From Actinomycetospora straminea (GTDB lineage Bacteria > Actinomycetota > Actinomycetes > Mycobacteriales > Pseudonocardiaceae), in the NCBI RefSeq assembly GCF_028737255.1, contig NZ_JAQZAN010000002.1, positions 248,001-312,000 on the forward strand: DNA of 64,000 nt, written 5' to 3'. Shown one piece after another: positions 27,298 through 37,394 of the stretch (its first letter is position 1; each line of letters begins with the position of its first letter). The notes beneath the pieces are model-generated. The model had not been told where the DNA came from. It saw only the letters and a list, made by a program, of their open reading frames with translations, and searched no databases. The position numbers were made by a program, and so were the translations under genes.

Positions 27298-28485
27298 TCA
27301 CCCCACCGGCGAGGACAGCCGCTCCCCCGCCGCCCGCCGCGCCCAGGCCTCGGCGGCGTGCACGTCCGCGACGTCGCGGGGGTCGGCGGCCCAGTCGCCG
27401 GCGTCGTCGAGCACCGCGGCGAGGGTCTCGTCGATCCCGGTCCACGCGCAGCGCCCGGCGAGGAAGGCGGCGACGGCCTCCTCGTTGGCGGCGTTGAACA
27501 CCGCCGGCAGGCACCCGCCCGCCGTGCCCGCGGCCCGGGCGAGCTCGAGGGCGGGGAAGGCCTCGGTGTCGACGGGCTCGAAGGTCCAGCTGGTCGGGTC
27601 GGCGAAGGTCTCGGGCCGGCTCGCCCCCGCGAGGCGCTGCGGCCAGGCCAGGGCCAGGGCGATCGGCATGTGCATGTCCGGCGGGCTGACCTGCGCGATC
27701 GTGGCGCCGTCCACGTAGGTGACCATCGAGTGGATCATCGACTGGGGGTGCACGACGACGTCGATGCGCGCGTACGGGATGCCGAACAGCAGGTGGGCCT
27801 CGATGAGCTCGAGGCCCTTGTTGACCAGCGTCGACGAGTTCAGCGTCACCACCGGTCCCATCGCCCAGGTCGGGTGGGCGAGGGCCTGCTCGACGGTCAC
27901 CGCGGCGAGCTCGGCGCGCGGGCGGCCGCGGAACGGCCCGCCGGAGGCGGTGAGGACGAGGCGCGCGACCTCCTCGGGCAGCCCGCCGCGCAGGCACTGC
28001 GCGAGCGCCGAGTGCTCGGAGTCGACCGGCACGATCTGCCCGGGCGTCGCCGTCCGCGTCACGAGCGGGCCGCCGGCGACCAGCGACTCCTTGTTCGCGA
28101 GCGCCAGCGTCGACCCCGCGGCCAGGGCGGCCAGGGTCGGCGCGAGCCCGCGGGAGCCGTCCATGGCGTTGAGCACGACGTCGGCGCCGGTCCCGGCGAG
28201 CTCGGCGGCGGCGTCCGGGCCCGCGAGGACCTCGGCCCCGCTGCGCCCGCGCAGGTCCGGGGCGGCCGCGGGGTCGGCGACGGCGAGCGTCGGGACCCCG
28301 AACTCGGCGGCCTGCTGCGCCAGCAGGTCGGGGCGCCCGCCGCCGGCGGCGAGGCCCGTCACGACGAAGCGGTCGGGGTGCGCGCGGACGATGTCGAGGG
28401 CCTGGGTGCCGATCGACCCGGTGGAGCCGAGGACGACGAGCCGGCGGGGGTCGGACGACCCGGACGGCTCGGTGGGTGTGCTCAT
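27298..28485 (-). CDS. dxr: 1-Deoxy-D-xylulose 5-phosphate reductoisomerase
   Basis: 395 residues. The NADPH site [23 protein letters not shown] lies near 14-36; substrate and metal motifs [17 protein letters not shown] and [10 protein letters not shown] are all intact, followed by the C-terminal helical domain. It makes methylerythritol phosphate, the committed MEP pathway step. ATG 28485 is divergent from the DUF2631 gene; the first gene of the dxr-rip1-ispG cluster. Confidence 0.97.
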   Translation of the reverse strand: MSTPTEPSGSSDPRRLVVLGSTGSIGTQALDIVRAHPDRFVVTGLAAGGGRPDLLAQQAAEFGVPTLAVADPAAAPDLRGRSGAEVLAGPDAAAELAGTGADVVLNAMDGSRGLAPTLAALAAGSTLALANKESLVAGGPLVTRTATPGQIVPVDSEHSALAQCLRGGLPEEVARLVLTASGGPFRGRPRAELAAVTVEQALAHPTWAMGPVVTLNSSTLVNKGLELIEAHLLFGIPYARIDVVVHPQSMIHSMVTYVDGATIAQVSPPDMHMPIALALAWPQRLAGASRPETFADPTSWTFEPVDTEAFPALELARAAGTAGGCLPAVFNAANEEAVAAFLAGRCAWTGIDETLAAVLDDAGDWAADPRDVADVHAAEAWARRAAGERLSSPVG

Positions 28486-28549
28486 CGCGAGCCATCATCA
28501 CGGGCGCGCGCGGCGTGCGACACCCACGGCGCGGCGGCCGGGGGCGCGG

Positions 28550-28555
28550 TAGGTT
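28550..28555 (+). promoter_or_regulatory. -10 box upstream of the DUF2631 gene
   Basis: TAGGTT on the plus strand about 37 nt before the GTG start. No clear -35. CAGGAG provides the ribosome site in the leader. Confidence 0.4.
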
Positions 28556-28592
28556 GGGCGCGCCCGCACGAGCGATCCCTCCAGGAGTCACC

Positions 28593-28898
28593 GTGGCCAC
28601 GAACAGCCCCGCCCGCCAGAACCAGGGCGGCGGTGGTGTCGCCCACCGCGACGAGGCCGGCGTCGTGGTCAACGGCGTGTCCTCCGATCAGGAGCCCTCG
28701 GTCGAGTGGGGCTGGCACGGCCACTACCCGAAGGTCGCGCGCCTCTCGGGCTTCCTCGTCGCCGCGATCCTGCTGGTGATGCTCTGGGGCAACCACGAGG
28801 GCCGCCAGGAGGAGATCTGGCTGGTGGCCCTGGCCGTCGGTTTCTTCGCGCTCTCGCTCGGTGCCATCATCCGTTCCCGGACGTCCTGGCGGCGGTGA
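28593..28898 (+). CDS. DUF2631 family small membrane protein
   Basis: 101 residues. A polar N-terminus ends in [13 protein letters not shown], the DUF2631 hallmark, followed by two membrane helices ([17 protein letters not shown] and [20 protein letters not shown]) and a basic tail. DUF2631 genes regularly neighbour dxr in actinobacteria; the function is unknown. The start is GTG 28593 with CAGGAG 5 nt upstream. Its TGA stop overlaps the GTG of the permease gene, so the two are probably translated together. Confidence 0.8.
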   Translation: MATNSPARQNQGGGGVAHRDEAGVVVNGVSSDQEPSVEWGWHGHYPKVARLSGFLVAAILLVMLWGNHEGRQEEIWLVALAVGFFALSLGAIIRSRTSWRR

Positions 28899-30874
28899 GC
28901 GCCCCACCGGCCGCGCCTCCCGAGGGTCGGGGCCGGTCGACCTCGGCGCTCCGCCGGTGGCTCCTCGATGGCCTCGCCGACCGCAGCGCCCAGTACTCCG
29001 GACCGCACGCGCGTCCGGCACCCGAGCACGAGGGCAAGCCGTGGTGGCGCGTCATGTGCCTCACGGGCGTCGACTACTTCTCCACCCTGGGCTACCAGCC
29101 GGCCGTCGCCGTCGTCGCCGCCGGGCTGATCTCGCCGATCGCGACGCTCGTGCTCGTCGTGCTGACGCTGGCGGGCGCCCTCCCGATCTACCGCCGGGTC
29201 GCGCGCGAGAGCCCCCACGGCGAGGGCTCCGTGGCGATGCTCGAGCGGCTGCTGTCGTACTGGTGGTCGAAGCTGCTGGTGCTCGTGCTGCTCGGCTTCG
29301 CCGTCACCGACTTCCTCATCACGATCACGCTCTCCACCGCGGACGCCACGGCCCACATCGTCGAGAACCCCCTGGTCGGCAGCGCCCTGCACGGGTGGGA
29401 GGTGCCGCTGACCTGCGCTCTCGTGATCCTGCTCGGCGTCGTGTTCCTCATGGGGTTCGCCGAGGCCATCGGCATCGCGGTGGTCGTCGTCGGCGTGTTC
29501 CTGCTGCTCAACCTCGTCGTCGTCGCCGGGGCGCTCTACCGCGTCGCCACCGAGCCGACGCGCGTCACCGATTGGGGCGACGCGCTGCTCACCCAGCACG
29601 GCAACCCGCTGATCATCGTGGGCATCGCGCTGATCGTGTTCCCCAAGCTCGCGCTCGGCCTGTCCGGCTTCGAGACCGGCGTCGCGGTCATGCCGCTCGT
29701 GCGGGGCGCGCCGGGCGACACGCACAAGGACCCGGCCGGACGCATCGCCGGGGCGCGCAAGCTGCTCACCGCCGCCGCGCTGATCATGAGCGCGTTCCTC
29801 GTCACGTCCAGCTTCGTGTGCACGCTGCTCATCCCGCTCGAGCAGTTCGGCCCGGACGGCCAGGCCAACGGGCGCGCCCTGGCCTACCTCGCGCACGAGC
29901 AGTTCGGGCCGGTGCTCGGCACGGCCTACGACCTGTCGACGATCACCATCCTGTGGTTCGCCGGGGCCTCGGCGATGGCGGGGCTGCTCAACCTCGTCCC
30001 GCGCTACCTCCCCCGCTACGGCATGGCGCCGAACTGGGCGCGGGCCGTGCGGCCGATGGTGCTGGTGTTCACCACGCTCGGCATCGTCATCACGATCGCC
30101 TTCGACGCCTCGGTCGACGCGCAGAGCGGCGCCTACGCCACCGGCGTGCTCGTGCTCATCACCTCGGCCTCGATCGCGGTGACGCTCTCGGCGCGCGCCA
30201 AGGGCCAGCGGGCGGCGACGATGGGCTTCGGGGCCATCGCGATCGTCTTCGTCTACACCACCGTGGCGAACATGATCGAGCGCCCGGAGGGCCTCAAGAT
30301 CGGCCTGATGTTCGTGGCGGCGATCTTCGTCGTGTCGTTCGCCTCGCGGGCCCTGCGCAGCACCGAGCTGCGGATCTCCGACGTGCACCTCGACAAGACC
30401 GCGCGCCGCATCGTCCGCGAGGCCCGCGAGGAGGACCCGCACGCGACGATCCGGCTGGTCGCCAACGAGCCGGGCCGGCGCGACCGCCGCGAGTACGAGG
30501 AGAAGGAGCTCGAGGAGCGCCTCGACCACCACATCCCGTCCGGCGACGTCGTGATCTTCGTCGAGATCACCGTGGACGACCCCTCGAACTTCGAGAGCGA
30601 CCTCTACGTCCTCGGCGAGGAGCGCCACGGCTACCGCATCCTGCGGGCCCGCAGCGCGACCGTCCCGAACGCGATCGCGGCGCTCCTGCTGCACCTGCGC
30701 GACGTCACCGGCCGGGTGCCCCACGTCTACTTCGAGTGGGACGAGGGCAGTCCGGCCACCAACCTCGCGCGCTTCCTGCTCTTCGGCGTCGGCGAGGTCG
30801 CGCCCGTGACCCGCGAGGTCCTCCGCGAGGCCGAGCCCGACCGCGACCGCCGCCCCGCCGTCCACGTGGGCTGA
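28895..30874 (+). CDS. APC-superfamily permease with cytosolic C-terminal domain
   Basis: 659 residues. About 12 membrane helices (60-540) begin with [27 protein letters not shown], an APC-type unwound first helix. A ~120-residue soluble C-terminal domain ([23 protein letters not shown]...[54 protein letters not shown]) follows. This architecture recalls the KUP/KimA-like and amino-acid branches; potassium or amino acids are the likely substrates, and I cannot decide. It overlaps DUF2631 by GTGA. A 22-bp hairpin follows the stop. Confidence 0.8.
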   Translation: MSAPPAAPPEGRGRSTSALRRWLLDGLADRSAQYSGPHARPAPEHEGKPWWRVMCLTGVDYFSTLGYQPAVAVVAAGLISPIATLVLVVLTLAGALPIYRRVARESPHGEGSVAMLERLLSYWWSKLLVLVLLGFAVTDFLITITLSTADATAHIVENPLVGSALHGWEVPLTCALVILLGVVFLMGFAEAIGIAVVVVGVFLLLNLVVVAGALYRVATEPTRVTDWGDALLTQHGNPLIIVGIALIVFPKLALGLSGFETGVAVMPLVRGAPGDTHKDPAGRIAGARKLLTAAALIMSAFLVTSSFVCTLLIPLEQFGPDGQANGRALAYLAHEQFGPVLGTAYDLSTITILWFAGASAMAGLLNLVPRYLPRYGMAPNWARAVRPMVLVFTTLGIVITIAFDASVDAQSGAYATGVLVLITSASIAVTLSARAKGQRAATMGFGAIAIVFVYTTVANMIERPEGLKIGLMFVAAIFVVSFASRALRSTELRISDVHLDKTARRIVREAREEDPHATIRLVANEPGRRDRREYEEKELEERLDHHIPSGDVVIFVEITVDDPSNFESDLYVLGEERHGYRILRARSATVPNAIAALLLHLRDVTGRVPHVYFEWDEGSPATNLARFLLFGVGEVAPVTREVLREAEPDRDRRPAVHVG

Positions 30875-30878
30875 CGCC

Positions 30879-30924
30879 CAGGTGAGCAGAAAGAAGTGCT
30901 GGAGCACTTCTTTCTGCTCACCTG
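30879..30924. terminator. 22-bp perfect hairpin, bidirectional terminator
   Basis: The arms at 30879-30900 and 30903-30924 are exact complements around a GG centre. It lies between the convergent permease and oxidoreductase genes. On both strands the arm has a short A/T-richer core (AGAAAGAAG). There is no U-tract after the stem. Confidence 0.75.
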
Positions 30925-30937
30925 CGCGGAGCGCACC

Positions 30938-32320
30938 TCAGACCGGCGAGGCGGGGACCTCGCCCTGGACCTTCTTGGCCGCCTTGCGGGCCGCGACGAG
31001 CACGGCGTCCCAGACCGGCGAGAACGGCGGGGCGTAGGAGAGGTCCATGAACGTCATCTCCTCGACGGTCATGCCGTTCCAGATCGCGGTGGCGAAAACG
31101 TCGATGCGCTTGCCCGACCCGGCCCGGCCCACGATCTGCGCGCCCAGCAGGCGCCCGGTGCGCTGCTCGGCGAGCACCTTCACCGTCATGGTCTCGGCCC
31201 CGGGCCAGTAGCCGGCGGTCGTCGTCGACTCGACCGTGGTCGCGACGTACCCGAACCCGACCTGCTGCGCCTCGCGCTCGCTCAGGCCCGTGCGCCCGAT
31301 CTCGAGGTCGCAGACCTTGCTGATCGCGGTGCCGATGACGCCCGGGAAGGCGCCGTAGCCGCCGGCGATGTTGGTGCCGATGATCCGGCCGTGCTTGTTG
31401 GCGTGGGTGCCGAGCGCGATGTGCACGCCCTTGCCGGTCAGGCGGTGGTGCACCTCGGCGCAGTCGCCGCCGGCCCAGACGCCGGGCGCGGCCTGCATCC
31501 GCACGTCGGTGACGATGCCGCCGGACGGCCCGATCTCCAGGCCGGCGTCGGCGGCGAGCTGCGCGTTCGGCTTGACGCCCAGCCCCATGATCACGATGTC
31601 GGCGGGGTAGACGGCGTCGCCGGCACGCACCGCGCGCACGCGGCCGTCCTCGCCGACGTCGAAGCCGTCGACCGCGACCCCGGTGACCACGGTCATGCCC
31701 TCGCCCTCCATGGCGTCGCGGATCAGCGCGCCCATGTCGGGGTCGACCTGCGTGAACGGCTCGGGCGCGTGCTCGATGACCGTGGTGTCGATGCCGCGCA
31801 CGACCATCGCCTCGGCCATCTCGACGCCGATGTAGCCGGCGCCCACGACCACGGCCTTCCGGCGGTCGCCGTCGGCGAGATCCTTGACGATCTCCTCGCC
31901 CTGCTCCAGCGACTGCACCCCGAAGATGCCCTGCGCGTCCGCGCCCTCGAGCGGCGGCACCGTCGGCACCGCGCCGGTGGCGATGACGAGCTCGTCGAAC
32001 CCGAGCTCGTAAGTGGCGCCGTCGTCGAGCCCGCGGACGCTGACCGACTTCTTCTCCAGGTCGATCGCCGTGGCCTCGGTGCGCATCCGCACGTCGATGC
32101 CGGCCCGGCGGTGCTCGTCGGGCGAGCGCGCGATGAGCTGGTCCCCGTCCTCCACGTGGCCGGAGATCCAGTACGGGATGCCGCACGCGGAGTACGACGT
32201 GTAGTGCCCGCGCTCGAGGACGACGACCTCGAGCTCGCCGTCCCCGGCGTGGCGCAGGGCGGTCGACGCGGCGGACATGCCGGTGGCGTCGCCGCCGAGG
32301 ACGACGATCCGCTTGCTCAT
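30938..32320 (-). CDS. NADH oxidase / CoA-disulfide reductase family flavoprotein
   Basis: 460 residues. FAD-binding VVLGGDATGMSAAS is followed by the single redox Cys in TSYSACGIPYWISG (near residue 44), the NAD-binding VVVGAGYIGVEMAEA near 155, and the second FAD motif GVWAGGDCAEV. The C-terminal dimerisation domain is complete. The family reduces CoA disulfide, persulfides or O2 with NAD(P)H. The start is ATG 32320 with GGAG upstream. It is divergent from the LigD-type polymerase gene across 51 bp. Confidence 0.88.
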   Translation of the reverse strand: MSKRIVVLGGDATGMSAASTALRHAGDGELEVVVLERGHYTSYSACGIPYWISGHVEDGDQLIARSPDEHRRAGIDVRMRTEATAIDLEKKSVSVRGLDDGATYELGFDELVIATGAVPTVPPLEGADAQGIFGVQSLEQGEEIVKDLADGDRRKAVVVGAGYIGVEMAEAMVVRGIDTTVIEHAPEPFTQVDPDMGALIRDAMEGEGMTVVTGVAVDGFDVGEDGRVRAVRAGDAVYPADIVIMGLGVKPNAQLAADAGLEIGPSGGIVTDVRMQAAPGVWAGGDCAEVHHRLTGKGVHIALGTHANKHGRIIGTNIAGGYGAFPGVIGTAISKVCDLEIGRTGLSEREAQQVGFGYVATTVESTTTAGYWPGAETMTVKVLAEQRTGRLLGAQIVGRAGSGKRIDVFATAIWNGMTVEEMTFMDLSYAPPFSPVWDAVLVAARKAAKKVQGEVPASPV

Positions 32321-32359
32321 GGGGCTCCGTTCGTGCCGGGGATCGGGCCGCCGCGGCGG

Positions 32360-32365
32360 TATGGT
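32360..32365 (+). promoter_or_regulatory. -10 box, leaderless type
   Basis: TATGGT lies 6 nt before the GTG of the LigD-type polymerase gene. No Shine-Dalgarno lies between. Confidence 0.5.
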
Positions 32366-32371
32366 GCCGCC

Positions 32372-33316
32372 GTGGCGGACGCTGCGGAGATCGAGGTGGA
32401 CGGCCGGACCGTGCGGCTGACCAACCCGGGCAGGGTGTACTTCTCGGCGCGGGGGGAAACCAAACTCGATCTCGCGCACTACTACCTCGCCGTCAGCGAG
32501 GGCATCGTCCGCGCGCTGCGCGAGCGGCCGTGCATGATGCACCGCTTCCCCACCGGCGTCGACGGCGAGAAGGTGCACCAGAAGCGCCTGCCCAAGGGCG
32601 CGCCCGACTGGGTGCGCACCGTGCGCGTCCACTTCCCCCGCTACAACCGCACCGCCGACGAGCTGTGCGTGACGAGCCCGGCCGACGTGATCTGGGCTGT
32701 GCAGATGTCGACGGTGGAGTTCCACCCGTGGAACACCCGCGCCGCCGACGTCGAGACGCCCGACGAGTGGCGCATCGACCTCGACCCGATGCCCGGCGTC
32801 GAGTTCCCGACGATCCGGCGGGTCGCCGCCGTCGTCCACGAGGTGCTCGACGAGCTCGGCGCCGTCGGCTTCCCCAAGACCTCCGGCGGCAAGGGCCTGC
32901 ACGTCTACGTGCGCATCCGCCCCGAGCACTCCTTCACCGAGGTGCGGCGCGCGGCGCTGGCCTTCGCCCGCGAGGTCGAGCGCCGCGCCCCCGACCTCGT
33001 CACGACCGCCTGGTGGCGCAAGGACCGCGCGCCCGGGACGGTCTTCCTCGACTGGAACCAGAACACCCGCGACCACACGATCGCCTCGGCCTACTCGGTG
33101 CGCGGGACGCCCGAGGCGCGGGTGTCGGCGCCGCTGCGGTGGGACGAGGTCGACGACGCCGAGCCCGGCGACTTCACGATCGCGACGATGCCGGCCCGCT
33201 ACGCGCGGGTCGGCGACCTGACCGACGGCATCGACGAGGCGGTGTTCGACCTGCGCGCCCTGCTCGAGTGGGCCGACCGCGACGATGGCGTGCCCGACGA
33301 GCCGCCCGAGGTCTAG
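32372..33316 (+). CDS. ligD: LigD-type NHEJ polymerase/primase domain protein
   Basis: 314 residues corresponding to the LigD polymerase domain (AEP superfamily) alone: RVYFSARGETKLDLAHYYL, FHPWNTR, the metal-binding pair in EWRIDLDP, and TSGGKGLHVYV. No ligase or phosphoesterase domain is attached. Stand-alone members (PolD1/PrimPol-like) add or fill in nucleotides at DNA breaks, usually with Ku; no ku gene is in the window. GTG 32372 lies after TATGGT. Its TAG stop overlaps that of the convergent Eis-like gene by 2 bp. Confidence 0.9.
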   Translation: MADAAEIEVDGRTVRLTNPGRVYFSARGETKLDLAHYYLAVSEGIVRALRERPCMMHRFPTGVDGEKVHQKRLPKGAPDWVRTVRVHFPRYNRTADELCVTSPADVIWAVQMSTVEFHPWNTRAADVETPDEWRIDLDPMPGVEFPTIRRVAAVVHEVLDELGAVGFPKTSGGKGLHVYVRIRPEHSFTEVRRAALAFAREVERRAPDLVTTAWWRKDRAPGTVFLDWNQNTRDHTIASAYSVRGTPEARVSAPLRWDEVDDAEPGDFTIATMPARYARVGDLTDGIDEAVFDLRALLEWADRDDGVPDEPPEV

Positions 33317-34575
33317 AAGCGGATCCCGTTCCAGGGCACGCTCGGCGCGGCCAGCAGCCGCGCGAGGCGGCCGGCGGCGCCGGGCGTGCGCTCCTCCAGC
33401 CGCCCGGCCCGGGCGAGCACCCGCGGGTCGACGCCGCCGAGGTAGAGCGCGCCGAGCGTCGCGGCGTCGAGGGCGACGTCGGGCTCGTCGGTGGTGCTCG
33501 ACGCGCGCGGCGCGACCGGGTCGGTGGTGTCGAGCGCCCAGGTGCCCGCGGCGTACCGGGCGGGGTCGTCGACCGCGAGCACGACCCGGTCGGTCACCGG
33601 GTAGCGGCGGGCACCCAGCGCGGCCGGGACGTCGAGGATCCGCAGCCAGAGCATCTCGCGCGTGGTGCCCGCGGTGACGGGGCGGTGGTCGTCGAGCAGC
33701 CACGGCAGCGGCTCGTCGACCGAGGCGTCCGACCAGGTCACCGACCCGACGAGGTCGAGCGAGGCGAGGTGGCGCCACAGCTCGCGGTAGGACTCGGGCG
33801 TCGTGGCCTGCAGGTCGAGCACCGCGATCTCGCCGCCGTCCTCGGCGACCCAGTCCCGCGCGACGCGGTAGACGACGTAGCCGCCCGGCCGGCCGGTGGC
33901 GTCGGACCACAGCACGGCGTGCCGGCCACGGTCGGGCACCATGCCGGAGAAGGTGTTCAGGCCGGTCATGAGCGCGGACCACGAGTGCCCGACGCGGTCC
34001 ATCGAGCCGGGGTGGCGGCGCCGGGCGCGGTCCTGCACGGGCGCCGCGGCCGAGGGCAGGGTCGCGACGTCGAGGGTGCGCAGCCGGCCGGTGGGCTCGG
34101 GCACGCGGAACCGCGCGGCGCGGGCGTCGAGGCGCAGCGACCGCGTCCAGGAGGCGAGCCCGAACCCGAAGCGCTCGTAGAGCGCACCCTGGGTGGAGGT
34201 CAGCGCGGCGACGGGCGTGCCGGCGCGCGCGGCCTCGGCGAGGTCGTCGACGAGCACCGCCCGCAGCAGCCCGCGGCGGCGGTGGGTGGAGCGCACGCCG
34301 ATCGAGGTGACGGCGTCGACGGTGACCTCGCCGCCGGGCACCGTCATCTGCGAGTCCCACGAGCGCAGCGTCACGACCGGGGCCGGGTCGCCGGTCTCGT
34401 AGACCCCGCGCAGCCGTTGTCCGGCGTAGGACGCGGCGGCCCGCGCCAGGTCGGCGGGCTCGACCCGCGGGCGCAGGAAGGCCGCCGTCATCGCCCGCGC
34501 CCACGTCACCGTGTCGGCGTCCGCGACGCCCTCGACGACGTGCGGGACGAGGCGGCGGACCTCCGGGGTGCTCAC
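33313..34575 (-). CDS. Eis-like GNAT N-acetyltransferase
   Basis: 420 residues with the Eis layout. The first GNAT domain (VTSIGVRSTHRRRGLLRAVL acetyl-CoA loop, about 88-107; TSTQGALYERFGFGLASW) is followed by a second degenerate GNAT domain and a C-terminal SCP2-like domain. The C-terminus WNGIRF supplies the free carboxylate used as general base in Eis. Mycobacterial Eis acetylates aminoglycosides at several amines and also protein lysines; natural substrates here are unknown. The ATG 34575 is directly upstream of the rlmN stop region on the same strand. Confidence 0.88.
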   Translation of the reverse strand: MSTPEVRRLVPHVVEGVADADTVTWARAMTAAFLRPRVEPADLARAAASYAGQRLRGVYETGDPAPVVTLRSWDSQMTVPGGEVTVDAVTSIGVRSTHRRRGLLRAVLVDDLAEAARAGTPVAALTSTQGALYERFGFGLASWTRSLRLDARAARFRVPEPTGRLRTLDVATLPSAAAPVQDRARRRHPGSMDRVGHSWSALMTGLNTFSGMVPDRGRHAVLWSDATGRPGGYVVYRVARDWVAEDGGEIAVLDLQATTPESYRELWRHLASLDLVGSVTWSDASVDEPLPWLLDDHRPVTAGTTREMLWLRILDVPAALGARRYPVTDRVVLAVDDPARYAAGTWALDTTDPVAPRASSTTDEPDVALDAATLGALYLGGVDPRVLARAGRLEERTPGAAGRLARLLAAPSVPWNGIRF

Positions 34576-34594
34576 GCGGCGATCATGCCGGGGG

Positions 34595-35776
34595 TCAGGG
34601 GCGGGCGGTGGCCGCGAGCTGGCCGCAGGCCGCGGCGATCTCCCGGCCGCGGGTGTCGCGGACGGTGCACGCCACGCCGCCGTCGCGCACCCGCCGGACG
34701 AACTCGGCCTGCACCGGCGCCGGGCTCGCGTCCCACTTGCTGCCCGGCGTCGGGTTGAGCGGGATGAGGTTGACGTGCACCAGCCGGCCGAGGTGCTTCG
34801 AGGCCAGCTTGGCGAGCAGGTCGGCGCGCCACGGCTGGTCGTTGACGTCGCGGATGAGCGCGTACTCGATGGAGATGCGCCGCCCGGTGACGTCGGCGTA
34901 GCGGCGGGCGGCGCCGAACACCTCGGCGACCGGCCAGCGCTGGTTGACCGGCACGAGGCTGTCGCGCAGCTCGTCGTCGGGCGTGTGCAGCGAGACCGCG
35001 AGGGTCACCTGCAGGCCCTCGTCGGCGAGGCGGTGGATCGCCGGGACGAGGCCGACCGTCGAGACGGTGACCGAGCGCTGCGAGAGCCCCAGCCCGGCGG
35101 GCGGCGCGTCGCACAGGCGGTGCACGGCGTCGACGACCCGGCGGTAGTTGGCCAGCGGCTCGCCCATGCCCATGAACACGACGTTCGAGAGCCGGCTGAG
35201 GTCGCGACCGAGCGCCCCGTCGCGCACGACGGCCGCCGCCGAGCGGACCTGCTCGACGATCTCGGCGGTGGACAGGTTGCGCTCCAGGCCGTTCTGGCCG
35301 GTGGCGCAGAACGGGCACGCCATGCCGCAGCCGGCCTGGCTGGAGATGCAGACGGTGGCGCGGTCCGGGTAGCCCATGAGGACGCTCTCGACGAGCGCGC
35401 CGTCGTTCGCCCGCCACAGCGTCTTGCGGGTGGCGCCGCCGTCGCAGTCGACCACCGAGGTGGGCGTGAGCAGCTCGGGCAGCAGCGCCGGTCCGAGCGC
35501 CTCGCGGGCGGCGGCGGGCAGATCGGTCATCGCGTCGGCGTCGGCCTCGAGGCGCGTGAAGTAGTGGCGGGAGAGCTGGTCGGCGCGGAAGGCGGGCAGG
35601 CCGAGCTCGGCGACGGCCTCGCGGCGCGCGGCCGGGTCGAGGTCGGCGAGGTGGCGCGCCGGGCGCGTGCGCCGGGTGCCGCGCGGGGAGAGGGAGAGCA
35701 CCGGGCCGGGGGTGTCCTGCGCCTCCGGCGCCTCGGTGGCCTCCGGCGCTCCCGGTGCCGTGACGGGCTCGGTCAT
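34595..35776 (-). CDS. rlmN: 23S rRNA (A2503-C2)/tRNA methyltransferase RlmN
   Basis: 393 residues. An Ala/Pro/Glu-rich N-terminal tail (about 1-45) precedes an accessory domain and the radical-SAM core with the cluster motif [24 protein letters not shown] and the C-terminal catalytic Cys in [12 protein letters not shown] are present, which complete the two-cysteine mechanism. It methylates A2503 of 23S rRNA and A37 of some tRNAs. The ATG 35776 overlaps the stop of the upstream membrane gene (ATGA). In Mycobacterium the equivalent gene lies directly after cdsA; here ~8 kb intervene. Confidence 0.95.
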   Translation of the reverse strand: MTEPVTAPGAPEATEAPEAQDTPGPVLSLSPRGTRRTRPARHLADLDPAARREAVAELGLPAFRADQLSRHYFTRLEADADAMTDLPAAAREALGPALLPELLTPTSVVDCDGGATRKTLWRANDGALVESVLMGYPDRATVCISSQAGCGMACPFCATGQNGLERNLSTAEIVEQVRSAAAVVRDGALGRDLSRLSNVVFMGMGEPLANYRRVVDAVHRLCDAPPAGLGLSQRSVTVSTVGLVPAIHRLADEGLQVTLAVSLHTPDDELRDSLVPVNQRWPVAEVFGAARRYADVTGRRISIEYALIRDVNDQPWRADLLAKLASKHLGRLVHVNLIPLNPTPGSKWDASPAPVQAEFVRRVRDGGVACTVRDTRGREIAAACGQLAATARP

Positions 35777-36369
35777 CGCGCCCGGTCCCGCAGCATCTCG
35801 ACGAGGCCGACGCGGTCGGCGGCCGACAGCAGCAGCAGCACGCCGGCGAGCAGGCCGAGCAGCCCCTGGGAGACGAACCCGCCCGCGGTGGCCGTGGTGA
35901 TCAGCGCGGAGAGCACCCCGGCGCCGACGAGCACGAACCCGAGCCAGCGCGTCGGCCGTTGCCCGGTCGAGCGGCTGAGCAGCACGAACGCCACGCCCGT
36001 GGCGATCAGCGCCAGCCCCGGCAGGAACGCCGAGGCGCTGATCAGCCCGAGCACGATCGACGCGACGATCACGAGCACGATCACCGCGCCGCCGAGGCGC
36101 AGCACCTCGTTCGAGCGTGTCGTGTCGAACGGGCGCGGCCCGCGCCGGCGGTTCTCCACACCGATGCCGATGGCCACGGCGATGCCCACCGCGAGGATCA
36201 CCGTGCCCACGCCGTCGGCGCCGAGGCCGATCGTCCCGGCCGCGAGCCACACCAGCCCGGCCCCGATCTCGACGAGCACCGGGTCGAGGCGGACGGCACG
36301 CCCCCCGCGCGGCGGCGGGGAGCCCTGGAAGCCCCGCCCGGGCGGGCGCGGCGGCGGGTACGCGGACAC
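35773..36369 (-). CDS. Hypothetical multi-pass membrane protein
   Basis: 198 residues. A Pro/Gly-rich N-terminal segment of ~30 residues ([19 protein letters not shown]) precedes about six hydrophobic helices in pairs with short loops. It is not recognised as a named family. I start at GTG 36369, because TACCGT (36377-36382, minus strand) lies 7 nt upstream with no Shine-Dalgarno. Its stop overlaps the rlmN start, so it probably leads an rlmN operon. Confidence 0.65.
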   Translation of the reverse strand: MSAYPPPRPPGRGFQGSPPPRGGRAVRLDPVLVEIGAGLVWLAAGTIGLGADGVGTVILAVGIAVAIGIGVENRRRGPRPFDTTRSNEVLRLGGAVIVLVIVASIVLGLISASAFLPGLALIATGVAFVLLSRSTGQRPTRWLGFVLVGAGVLSALITTATAGGFVSQGLLGLLAGVLLLLSAADRVGLVEMLRDRAR

Positions 36370-36376
36370 GACATCC

Positions 36377-36382
36377 ACGGTA
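36377..36382 (-). promoter_or_regulatory. -10 box, leaderless type
   Basis: TACCGT (minus strand) 7 nt before the GTG of the membrane protein that precedes rlmN. Confidence 0.5.
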
Positions 36383-36434
36383 ACGCGGGCGCGCGCGGGC
36401 ACCCGACGCCAGCCCCACCCTTGTCAAGCCCCGG

Positions 36435-37394
36435 TCACGTCCCGGCGCGCCGCCGGATCTCGGCCACCACGGCCGGCAGCACCTCGTGCACGTCGCCGAT
36501 CACCGCCCACGTCGCCCGGCGCACCATCGCCGCCTCCGGGTCGGTGTTCACCGCGAGGATCGACCGCGCCGACATGCAGCCCACCCAGTGCTGGGTGGCG
36601 CCGCTGATGCCGCAGGCCACGTAGAGGTCGGGGCTGATCCGGGTGCCGGTGAGCCCCACCTGGTCGGCGTGCGGGCGCCAGCCGTTGTTGGTGGCGACGC
36701 GCGAGCACCCCACGGCCCCGCCGAGCAGGCCCGCGAGCTCCTCGAGCACGGCGTAGCCCTCGGCGCTGCCGACCCCGCGCCCGCCCGAGACGACCACCGG
36801 CGCCGTCGCCAGCGTCATGCCCGACGCCCGCGCCCGGTGCTCGACCAGCCGGGCCCGCGGCAGCGTCGGGTCCAGCTCGGGGACGACGACCTCGACGCCC
36901 ACCTCCGGCGCCGGCGCGGTCTCGCCCGTCGTCCGCGCGCCGCCGGTGAGGGTGGCGAGGTGGACCGGGGCGTCGAGCACCGCGTCCTCGAGCAGGATGC
37001 CGCCGGCGCGCTCCCGGGTGACCTCCCACGGCTCGCCGGGACGAATCCCGGTGCAGGCCGTGGCGAGCGGCACACCGAGCGCCGCGGCCGCCCACGCCAG
37101 CACCTCGGTGCTCTCCGGGGTCGCCGCCGCGAGCACCGCCGCGGGCCCGCGGGCCGCCGCGAGCCCGGCGAGCGCCTCGCCGACGGTGGCCGGCTCCGCG
37201 TCGGCGAGCAGGTCGTGCCGGAGCAGGACCAGGTGCGCGACGCCCTGCTTGGCGAGGTCGTCGGGCAGGTCGCCGGGCTCGCCGACCGCGACCGCCGTGA
37301 CCTCGGCGCCCAGCTCCCGCGCCGTGGCGAGCACCTCCCCCGCCGCGGCGGTCGGGCTGCCCTGCGCGTCCCTCTCGATCCACGCGAGCACCAT
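36435..37394 (-). CDS. etfA: Electron transfer flavoprotein alpha subunit
   Basis: 319 residues. The FAD-binding C-terminal domain is clear: [30 protein letters not shown], and [20 protein letters not shown]. The ETF heterodimer takes electrons from flavin dehydrogenases and passes them to ETF-quinone oxidoreductase. The ATG start (37394) overlaps the etfB stop as ATGA. It is the last gene of the demethylation operon, and etfBA are probably dedicated to the upstream DMGDH-like enzyme (inference). Confidence 0.93.
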   Translation of the reverse strand: MVLAWIERDAQGSPTAAAGEVLATARELGAEVTAVAVGEPGDLPDDLAKQGVAHLVLLRHDLLADAEPATVGEALAGLAAARGPAAVLAAATPESTEVLAWAAAALGVPLATACTGIRPGEPWEVTRERAGGILLEDAVLDAPVHLATLTGGARTTGETAPAPEVGVEVVVPELDPTLPRARLVEHRARASGMTLATAPVVVSGGRGVGSAEGYAVLEELAGLLGGAVGCSRVATNNGWRPHADQVGLTGTRISPDLYVACGISGATQHWVGCMSARSILAVNTDPEAAMVRRATWAVIGDVHEVLPAVVAEIRRRAGT

